Shown here: one piece after another, positions 58,236-64,000 of the stretch | Numbering within the stretch: the stretch's first letter is position 1 | Layout: each line of letters opens with the position of its first letter | Origin: Arthrobacter sp. M2012083 | Lineage (GTDB): Bacteria; Actinomycetota; Actinomycetes; Actinomycetales; Micrococcaceae | Direction: 5' to 3' | Assembly: GCF_000281065.1 (NCBI RefSeq) | Contig: NZ_AKKK01000039.1 | Location: 62,001-126,000, forward strand | DNA length: 64,000 nt | The notes under the pieces: generated by a model | What the model was told of the DNA's origin: nothing | What the model saw: the letters and a program-made list of their open reading frames with translations, nothing else | Databases searched by the model: none | Position numbers and translations under genes: made by a program

Positions 58236-59158
58236 CCTCTGCCGCGCCGATCCGTTTTGGGCTCATCGGGGTCGACTCCCCGCACGCGCCTTCCTTTACG
58301 CGCCTCTTCGGCAATGGCATCGACGGCGTGGTCCCCGGCGGCACGGTGACGCACGCTTGGAAGGGGGAGGCGTCGTCGGACTTTCCTTTGAGCCGCGACC
58401 GTATCGGCAGCTTCGCGGACGAGGTGAGCGGGCTCGGCGTCACCATGTGCGACTCGCCGGAAGCGGTGGCCGAGGCTTGCGACGCCCTACTGATCGTGTC
58501 CTCGGATGCACGGACGCACCCGCGCTACTTTGAGCGGGTGGTGCGATACGGCAAGCCGATCTACGTGGACACGCGCTTCGCCCCGACTCTCGCTGAGGCA
58601 CGACGAATGCTCGCCCAGGCCCGGGCTTCCGGTTCCTTGGTACTGGCCGGGTCACCCAAGCGATTCACGCCGGAATTCCAGAGGGCTCTTGGTTCTGCCA
58701 CCGCTCGACAGGTGTGGCTTGACGGTCCGCTTCCAACCCAACCGGGCCACCCCGGCTTCGCCTGGTACGGCGTGCACCTGGTGGACCTCGCCGTTGCGGC
58801 GCTTGGTTCTGTCGCCACCCGCACCGGAAAGGCAATGGTCGACGCCGAGGGGCCAGGAACGGCTGTCAGGCCAACCTCGGTGACGGTCGACTGGGGCGAC
58901 GGCCGGGTGGCGACCATGAGCGGCGAATCCGAATGGACCCCGCACACGCTGGGCCGGATTGAAACCACCGAGGGTCTGGCCACCTTCTCGATCGAAGCCG
59001 GGCCCCCGATGCTGGTGGGCCTCCTTGAGGACATTGTGGAATCGTGCCGCAGCGGCAGGCCCAATGTGCCGCTGCCCGAAATCCTCAGCATCGTGGCCAT
59101 CGTGGAAGCAACCAACAGGAGCCTCGAAACGGGAGTCCCCGTGACAGTAGGCAGCTAG
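58232..59158 (+). CDS. Gfo/Idh/MocA-family oxidoreductase
   Basis: A 308-residue protein. The N-terminal Rossmann region reads RFGLIGVDSPHAPSFTRLFG, where the GxGxxG motif is altered to GVDSPH, and CDALLIVSSDARTHPRYFERVVRYGKPIYVDTRFAP contains the KP motif after strand 5. The C-terminal alpha/beta domain includes GFAWYGVHLVDLAVAALG with the catalytic-like His-Asp region. The family oxidises or epimerises sugars and amino sugars with NAD(P). The weakened cofactor loop may change cofactor or reduce affinity. Its ATG overlaps the permease stop (ATGA), and NagB follows 26 bp later. Confidence 0.86.
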   Translation: MTSAAPIRFGLIGVDSPHAPSFTRLFGNGIDGVVPGGTVTHAWKGEASSDFPLSRDRIGSFADEVSGLGVTMCDSPEAVAEACDALLIVSSDARTHPRYFERVVRYGKPIYVDTRFAPTLAEARRMLAQARASGSLVLAGSPKRFTPEFQRALGSATARQVWLDGPLPTQPGHPGFAWYGVHLVDLAVAALGSVATRTGKAMVDAEGPGTAVRPTSVTVDWGDGRVATMSGESEWTPHTLGRIETTEGLATFSIEAGPPMLVGLLEDIVESCRSGRPNVPLPEILSIVAIVEATNRSLETGVPVTVGS

Positions 59159-59184
59159 TGACGCACCCAAATGTTAGGAAACCC

Positions 59185-59976
59185 ATGGCAGAAATCATCA
59201 TTGTCCGCGACCAGGCCGAGGCTGGCTCCCTCGCCGCTTCCATCATCGCCCAGCAGATCAGTTCGAATCCCGCTACCGTGCTGGGCCTGGCTACGGGCTC
59301 CACCCCACTCTCCACGTACGCAGCTTTGGCGCGGGCCGTCCGTGACCATCGGATCGATGTTTCCGGCGTACATGGCTTTGCCCTGGACGAGTACCTCGGG
59401 GTTCCTCCGCAGCACCCGGAAAGCTACCGCTCGGTCATCACCCGCGAAGTGGTTGAGCCGTTGGGATTGAATCCGGATCAGGTCTTCACACCGCGCGGAA
59501 CTGGCGAACACATTGGCCGGGCCGGGGCGGAGTACGAAGCCTTGATTGCCGGGGCCGGTGGCGTCGACCTCCAGATTTTGGGCATCGGTTCTAACGGACA
59601 CATCGCCTTCAACGAACCGGGCTCCTCGTTGGCTTCACCCACCCGGATCAAGGCCTTGGCGGAGCAAACCCGCAGGGACAACGCCCGATTCTTCGGCAAC
59701 CCTGACGAGGTTCCAACGCATTGCATCACCCAAGGGCTGGGGACCATCCTCCGTGCTAGGCACTTGGTCCTCCTGGCCTTCGGGGCGAACAAGGCACATG
59801 CCGTTGCCTCAGCGTTGGAAGGACCTGTCTCCTCGGCCGTGCCTGGCTCGGTGGTTCAGCAGCATCCCCACGCCACGGTCATCATCGATGAAGAGGCCGC
59901 GTCCATGGTGGCGCACGCCCAGTATTACCGGCATGCCTGGCGATCGGCGCAGGAGCTGAATGCAGTAGGTTTTTAG
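59185..59976 (+). CDS. nagB: glucosamine-6-phosphate deaminase
   Basis: A 263-residue NagB, which converts glucosamine 6-phosphate to fructose 6-phosphate and ammonia. Motifs: LGLATGSTPLSTYAAL, FALDEYLGVPPQHPESYRSVI with the catalytic Asp, LGIGSNGHIAFNEPGSS with the catalytic His and Glu. ATG 59185 is consistent with family length. It ends the ROK-controlled operon and strongly suggests the imported sugar contains glucosamine. An amino-sugar kinase and N-acetylglucosamine deacetylase are not in the operon and may be encoded elsewhere. Confidence 0.94.
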   Translation: MAEIIIVRDQAEAGSLAASIIAQQISSNPATVLGLATGSTPLSTYAALARAVRDHRIDVSGVHGFALDEYLGVPPQHPESYRSVITREVVEPLGLNPDQVFTPRGTGEHIGRAGAEYEALIAGAGGVDLQILGIGSNGHIAFNEPGSSLASPTRIKALAEQTRRDNARFFGNPDEVPTHCITQGLGTILRARHLVLLAFGANKAHAVASALEGPVSSAVPGSVVQQHPHATVIIDEEAASMVAHAQYYRHAWRSAQELNAVGF

Positions 59977-60019
59977 CGGGGGCAAACGCATCCCGTATTC
60001 CATGAAAAGGGGACCGTAC

Positions 60020-60868
60020 ATGGGGCAGGATTCACTCACATCCGGCTGGAAAGCATTCTGGAACCGGGGCGGGTGGTGGCGGTCCCTTCTCTTGGTGGTG
60101 CTCTACATGGCCTTCTATCTGGGCGCCGGCCTGCTGATCGGTGCGGTCGCGGGAGACCAGATAGACACGGAGGACATCTTCCGCACGCCTCAGAGTGTGT
60201 TCTTCGGCATCACGTTCTCGCTGATTGTTGGCAGTGTGGTGCTGCTGGCCTTCTTGTCCTCCACAGGCTGGCTCAGGCCGCTCTTCGCGCCGCAGCCCAT
60301 CAAGGGGAAGTGGTGGATGTGGGTAGCGCCGTTCTTCTTGGTGGTCGCTATTGTCCTTCGCTTCCTGGGCATCGATTACGGCAGCTATGAGGCCTCGGTG
60401 GTGGTGGTCACCCTCCTCACTGGCTTGTTGATCGGCTTCGCCGAAGAGGTGCTGACGCGTGGCATCGTAGTGAAAATGCTGCGGGACTCAGGGAAGTCCG
60501 AGTGGGTGGTCATGGTGCTTTCATCGCTGATTTTCGCCCTCCTGCACGCAGCCAACGCCCTTTCCGGTCAACCGATCGCCACAGTCCTGGTGACTGTCGG
60601 TTTCACCTTCGGGTTCGGGATCTGCATGTACCTGACCCTGCGCGTCACTGGCAACCTGATCTGGCCGATCATCCTTCACGCACTGTACGATCCCACCCTT
60701 TTCCTCGCCACAGGCGGCATTGACCAGGCAGCCGCCGGCCCGCAGAGCCCCTTCCTGGTGCTTGCCGGGCCGGCCAACATGATTTACATCCTGATCGCTT
60801 TGGTCGCATTGATTGTGGTTCGAGGAAAGGTGCAGCGCGCGCCTTTGTCCGAGCCTGTGTTGAGCTAG
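60020..60868 (+). CDS. CPBP-family intramembrane metalloprotease (Abi/CAAX)
   Basis: A 282-residue membrane protein with about eight helices. GFAEEVLTRGIVVKML provides the EExxxR motif, FALLHAANALSG gives FxxxH, and HALYDPT gives the third motif with Tyr/Asp in place of the usual HxxxN/D pattern. Such proteases process prenylated or peptide substrates in the membrane or give bacteriocin immunity. ATG 60020 is preceded by AAGGGGA; an upstream ATG at 60002 is less well placed. It follows NagB by 43 bp on the same strand but is likely unrelated to sugar use. It ends at a perfect 22-bp hairpin. Confidence 0.85.
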   Translation: MGQDSLTSGWKAFWNRGGWWRSLLLVVLYMAFYLGAGLLIGAVAGDQIDTEDIFRTPQSVFFGITFSLIVGSVVLLAFLSSTGWLRPLFAPQPIKGKWWMWVAPFFLVVAIVLRFLGIDYGSYEASVVVVTLLTGLLIGFAEEVLTRGIVVKMLRDSGKSEWVVMVLSSLIFALLHAANALSGQPIATVLVTVGFTFGFGICMYLTLRVTGNLIWPIILHALYDPTLFLATGGIDQAAAGPQSPFLVLAGPANMIYILIALVALIVVRGKVQRAPLSEPVLS

Positions 60869-60877
60869 TTCCACCAA

Positions 60878-60925
60878 ACAGAAGCGTTCGACGGCGGGTT
60901 GCCACCCGCCGTCGAACGCTTCTGT
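60878..60925. terminator. 22-bp perfect bidirectional terminator
   Basis: The arms 60878-60899 (starting ACAGAAGCGTTCGACGG) and 60904-60925 are exact reverse complements with a TGCC loop. It lies between the convergent stops at 60868 and 60951. Confidence 0.9.
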
Positions 60926-60950
60926 TGTGCTTGCAGTACTTGGTGCGCTG

Positions 60951-61559
60951 TTAGGCCTGGCTGATGTCGATGCCTGTGACCGGGGCGCCGGCCCGCTCGT
61001 AAACGAGGGCGACGGCGCCCTTCGCGAAGCCACGCGGTGGCTGCGCCAGGCGGAAGGCCGCGGGCACGCCGGCTCCGTCGGGGAACAGGCGCTTACCCGA
61101 GCCAAACGTGAGCGGGTAGAGGTACAAGTTGAGCCGGACCACGAGGTCTGCTTCGAGTAATGACCTGGCGAGGTCGCCGCTGCCGATGACGTGGATGTCT
61201 TGGAATCTGTCCTTCAAAGCTTCCACGTCCGTAACGTCCGGCAATGCTGTGGTCCCTGTCCATCCGGGGTCTCTCAGGGTCCGCGAGACCACAAACTTCG
61301 GCAGGGCGTTGAAGGTGTCGGCAATGTGGTCACTCTGGTTGGGCCAGAACCCGGCGAAGATGTCATAGGTCCTGCGGCCCAGCAGCAGCGCGTCCATCCG
61401 GTCGATTCCTGCGACGATCGCCTCGCCGCTCTCCTCGTCCGAGTAAGCCGCCTGCCAACCTCCGAACTCGAACCCGCCCGACGTATCCTCGTCGGGACCG
61501 ACCGGCGCTTGATACACGCCGTCGAGGGTGATGAAAAGGTCAACGGAGAGAATTCCCAG
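60951..61559 (-). CDS. dihydrofolate-reductase-family protein (RibD C-terminal domain)
   Basis: A protein of about 202 residues of the RibD_C/DHFR-like family: GILSVDLFITLDGVYQAPVGPDED, GFEFGGWQAAYSD, MDALLLGRRTYDIFAGFWP, FVVSRTLRDPGW and DIHVIGSGDLARSLLEADLVVRLNLYLYPLTFGSGKRLFP. The family reduces pteridine- or flavin-like substrates with NADPH. Homologues begin with Met exactly where this gene has CTG (61559-61557), preceded by GAGGAG six bases away, so CTG is the likely start. The first in-frame ATG is at 61676, giving a 39-residue extension without family sequence; if used it would overlap the divergent gene start. Confidence 0.8.
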   Translation of the reverse strand: MGILSVDLFITLDGVYQAPVGPDEDTSGGFEFGGWQAAYSDEESGEAIVAGIDRMDALLLGRRTYDIFAGFWPNQSDHIADTFNALPKFVVSRTLRDPGWTGTTALPDVTDVEALKDRFQDIHVIGSGDLARSLLEADLVVRLNLYLYPLTFGSGKRLFPDGAGVPAAFRLAQPPRGFAKGAVALVYERAGAPVTGIDISQA

Positions 61560-61674
61560 GGTGTGCTCCTCTTGGTGAGTTCTTCCAGGGCTCTTTGATG
61601 CGCGCCATGCTAGTCCGGACGCCGAGTCGGCGGGAGGGTCGCGCGGTAAGCCGGGTGGGGCTATTCTGGCGCGC

Positions 61675-62181
61675 ATGGCCCAGGCAAGCTCACCAGCACG
61701 TGCGTGGATCGGGACGGTTCTCTTCCTGTTCCTCGCCCCTGGCATCGTGGCAGGACTCGTTCCCGGGCTGATCTCCGGCTGGCGGTGGTTTGACTGGGGC
61801 TCAGCGTGGATTGTGTTGTTCTTTGCGTGGAGCGCCATCGCTGCTGGGGTGGCCTTCCTCCTACACGCTTTCGCGTTGTTTGCCGTGCACCGCGGAACGC
61901 CCGCTCCTGTGGCTCCCACTGAAACGCTGGTGGTGAGGGGCGCCTACCGCTTTGTGCGCAATCCGATGTACCTCGCGGTGCTGAGCATCATTCTGGGCCA
62001 AGCACTGCTGTTCGGAAGTTGGGGGCTGGTGATCTATGCGGTGATTGTCCTCGCCGCGGTAGTCGCGTTTGTGAAGGGCTACGAGGAACCAACCCTCACC
62101 GAGACCTACGGCGAGCAATACCTGAACTACCGACGCCATGTCCCGGGGTGGTGGCCGCGGTTCACGCCGTGGCGGGGGTGA
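61675..62181 (+). CDS. isoprenylcysteine carboxyl methyltransferase (ICMT)-family membrane protein
   Basis: A 168-residue protein with four or five hydrophobic helices. The C-terminal half carries the ICMT/PEMT signature: LVVRGAYRFVRNPMYLAVLSIILG, then EEPTLTETYGEQYLNYRRHVPGWWPR, which binds S-adenosylmethionine. Bacterial members methylate lipids or small molecules; the substrate is unknown. ATG 61675 shares its bases with the minus-strand ATG at 61676 in GCGCATGGC, so only the CTG start of the neighbouring reductase gene avoids a head-to-head overlap. It is followed by the broken YhcG gene in the opposite direction. Confidence 0.84.
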   Translation: MAQASSPARAWIGTVLFLFLAPGIVAGLVPGLISGWRWFDWGSAWIVLFFAWSAIAAGVAFLLHAFALFAVHRGTPAPVAPTETLVVRGAYRFVRNPMYLAVLSIILGQALLFGSWGLVIYAVIVLAAVVAFVKGYEEPTLTETYGEQYLNYRRHVPGWWPRFTPWRG

Positions 62182-62203
62182 CTTCAATTGTTGGCGTTAC
62201 CGC

Positions 62204-63256
62204 CTAAGTGTGTTCGGTCTGTCCCTCGTCAGGTTCTGCCCATTCGAGGGCAGCGACCAGGTGGCTTTCGTTGGGCAGGGCTTGCTGTTCGGAGGCTGGG
62301 AGCTTGTCGTATGTATAGGCGGCGACTGCCATGGGTGAGGTTGACCGCCCGAGGCTGTACCTGACGCTGCGGTCGTTCTTAGTGCCGCAGATCAGGATGC
62401 CAATCGTTTCGTTGTGATGCTCCCGGCGAAGCATGTCATCCACAAGGGCAACGTAAAAGTTCAGCTTGCCGGCGTACTCAGGCTGGAACTTTCCTGTCTT
62501 GAGCTCTACGACGACGTACCGGTTCTGGTCCATGTGGAAGAACAGCATGTCGACGTAGTAGTCGTCGCCGTCGACATCGAAGTGGACCTGCCGGCCAACG
62601 AACGAGAATCCCGGCCCGAGTTCCCTGAGGGTTTCAGTGATTCGGCTGGTAAGGGCCAGTTCAAGGTCCCGTTCGGCGACTTCCCCCGACAGGCCGAGAA
62701 ATTCGAAGCTGTAGGGGTCCTTGGCCATCTGCTGGGCCAGTTCGGAATCTTGTCCAACAAGCCGTCTGACAAAGTTCGATGGCGCCGCGCCTGTCCTTTC
62801 CAACGTCCGGTTCATGATCATGTTCAGCAGGACGTTGCGAGACCAGCCGTGGTCAACTGCGGCGCCAGCGTACAAATCCCGGTCCTCCGGCATGTCTAGT
62901 TTGTCCAACAGCACTGTGATGTGGCCCCACGGCAATTGTCCAACGGCTTATTGGACAATTGAATCCGGCCAGGCGGCTGCGAATCCCCGCATATAGAAAA
63001 GGTTGGATCGCGATAGGCCCTTCATCTCCGGGAACTCTGCACGGAGGTCCTCGGCCAGGCGTCCCATGACCCCGCTCCCCCATTGCTCCGCCTGCTGGCG
63101 CTCCAACACAGTCTTCCCGATCGACCAATACAACTCGATCAGCTGTGTGTTGACGGTTCGACGGGCGGTCTGACGCGCATCGCGCACGCGTTTCTTGAGC
63201 GCGTCTAAGAGATCTTTGTAATCTGCGGGTAAAGCCAGGGCACGCGAAGCAGTCAT
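62204..63256 (-). pseudogene. YhcG-type PDDEXK nuclease (DUF1016) with in-frame stop
   Basis: The gene encodes an N-terminal DUF1016 domain (ALPADYKDLLDALKKRVRDARQTARRTVNTQLIELYWSIGKTVLERQQAEQWGSGVMGRLAEDLRAEFP) up to AWPDSIVQ, then TAA at 62950-62948, and continues in the same frame as AVGQLPWGHITVLLDKL and the PDDEXK domain (YYVDMLFFHMDQNRYVVVELKTGKF). Intact homologues read IVQQxVAQLPWGH, so TAA replaces a Gln codon (CAA). Two open pieces result, 62951-63256 and 62204-62935 from TTG. The product resembles anti-phage and recombination-linked YhcG nucleases; it is probably inactive unless the stop is read through. ATG 63256 or 63286 starts the first piece. Confidence 0.8.
62933..62961. repeat. 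11-bp inverted repeat around the YhcG stop codon
   Basis: CAATTGTCCAA (62933-62943) and TTGGACAATTG (62951-62961) are exact reverse complements separated by 7 bases, and the TAA of the broken gene lies in the loop. Part of the symmetry comes from the coding of IVQ and GQL around the site. Confidence 0.7.
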
Positions 63257-63304
63257 GCACACAAACCTATTGACCGCCACTGACATTTCTCAGAGCTGCT
63301 CCCC

Positions 63305-64000
63305 CTACTCCACGTCCTCCCCCGGCACGGTGGACTCCCGGATGATCAGTTTCGGGGCCAGGCTCACGCGGCGGAGGGCCGGCGAAACCGCAGAGCCGGT
63401 CTTTCCGGCAAGACGTTCCATGCACATGGCGACGGCGGCGTGGCCTACGTCCCGCTTCGGAGGGGCGACAGATGTCAGGGGCACGGGGGCGAGGTCCGCG
63501 ACCTCGTCGTCGTAGGCCACGATCGCCAGGTCCTCCGGGACGTCAAGCCCCGATTCCTCGGCGAGGTTAATCAACGTGATGGCTTCCTCGTCCGGGAGCA
63601 CCAGGGCCGCGTGCGTCTCAGTGCGACGGCAGTCTCTGAGGAATTTCGCGAACTCTTTTTGGTTGTTGCCTGCGCCCACCACTGAACGAACGTATTCCAT
63701 GATGGGCGCATCGGTTTCGAGCCCCAGCTTGGCTACCATGCGCTCGTGGCTTTCACGGAGCCACGGCGCTGTGGGGCTGGTGGCGATGGCAAGCCCTATC
63801 CTGCGGTGGCCCAGGGATGCGAGGTGCTCAAGTGCAAGCTCGGCACCATAGCTGTGATCGGACATCACGGATTCGAACACCCGGCTTGAACGTTCCACGA
63901 GCACTACGGGGATTCGCAGCCCGGACAGCAGCTCGAACGTTGGAGATCCGGGTTCAAGGGATCCGGCGGTTGCCAACAGTATCCCGTCCACGGAGTTGGC
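63305..64000 (-). CDS. LacI-family transcriptional regulator (N-terminal part outside window)
   Basis: The frame remains open to the window end at base 64000, and 231 residues of the C-terminal part are visible. They form the LacI-type effector domain: ANSVDGILLATAGSLEPGSPTFELLSGLRIPVVLVERSS, SDHSYGAELALEHLASLGHRRIGLAI, VLPDEEAITLINLAEESGLDVPEDLAIVAYDDEVADLAPVPLTSVAPPKRDVG and the terminal LIIREST. The DNA-binding domain lies beyond the window. The regulator likely controls a sugar gene cluster farther right. Confidence 0.88.
   Translation of the reverse strand, partial: ANSVDGILLATAGSLEPGSPTFELLSGLRIPVVLVERSSRVFESVMSDHSYGAELALEHLASLGHRRIGLAIATSPTAPWLRESHERMVAKLGLETDAPIMEYVRSVVGAGNNQKEFAKFLRDCRRTETHAALVLPDEEAITLINLAEESGLDVPEDLAIVAYDDEVADLAPVPLTSVAPPKRDVGHAAVAMCMERLAGKTGSAVSPALRRVSLAPKLIIRESTVPGEDVE

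Noticed and set aside
62933..62961. Inverted repeat at the YhcG stop as a programmed readthrough signal
   Set aside because: TAA followed by G is an efficient stop and no known recoding structure is like this; a simple nonsense mutation is more likely, so it is reported as a pseudogene.

Overview
This is a chromosomal stretch of a high-GC actinobacterium. The dnaK-grpE-dnaJ-hspR order with HspR-type HAIR operators, the Zn-finger-less DnaJ, and families such as DUF3040, MpaB/DUF2236, stand-alone maltokinase-cap and WYL regulators fit the Micrococcaceae, most likely Arthrobacter/Paenarthrobacter; the genus is an inference from gene content. No rRNA, tRNA, CRISPR array, transposase or phage gene was seen. 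Genes are densely packed with many 1-4 bp overlaps (ATGA, GTGA, TGATG, TAATG, TAGTG). No gene-free stretch exceeds about 300 bases; the longer gaps (3651-3933, 13918-14184, 43511-43781) hold the operators, repeats and hairpins listed.

Layout. 1-4275: tail of an SNF2 helicase, a hydrolase/WYL-regulator divergent pair, an MFS exporter coupled to a GntR regulator, a small lipoprotein. 4365-7860: agmatine deiminase plus amidase, divergent from a TetR regulator. 7878-12346: LacI regulator with a 26-bp perfect palindrome, divergent from a small membrane protein, a sodium/solute symporter and a YtcJ-type amidohydrolase. 12411-14658: small proteins, including two that share an unusual juxtamembrane motif. 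14655-24028: two overlapping IclR regulators, dehydrogenases, a split transketolase, a truncated PfkB kinase, two SDRs and an MHS-type transporter, all suggesting catabolism of a polyol or unusual sugar. 24069-25973: glmS.

26100-38663 is a 13-gene, tightly coupled catabolic operon: ribose-type ABC importer, UlaG-like metallo-beta-lactamase, KDPG-type aldolase, SDR, two medium-chain dehydrogenases, a glycerol-kinase-like FGGY kinase with an altered substrate pocket, an AroE-like dehydrogenase, a cupin phosphoglucose isomerase, a 2-hydroxyacid dehydrogenase and an RpiR regulator. I do not recognise this combination as a described pathway. 38660-43679 is the heat-shock operon with a HAD phosphatase coupled to hspR, two HAIR elements flanking the dnaK promoter and a 104-nt nested hairpin between grpE and dnaJ.

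43782-49187: membrane protein DUF817, MpaB-like protein, TetR/NAD-epimerase divergent pair with twin palindromes, PhyH dioxygenase/AraC pair. 49325-59976: Tat-exported beta-propeller protein, ROK regulator, then a divergent operon of hydroxyacid dehydrogenase, heparan-N-sulfatase-like sulfatase, sugar ABC importer without its own ATPase, Gfo/Idh/MocA oxidoreductase and NagB. The sulfatase and NagB together suggest uptake and breakdown of a sulfated amino sugar. 60020-64000: CPBP protease, DHFR-like reductase, ICMT-like methyltransferase, a YhcG-type nuclease broken by one in-frame stop, and the C-terminal part of a LacI regulator cut by the window end.
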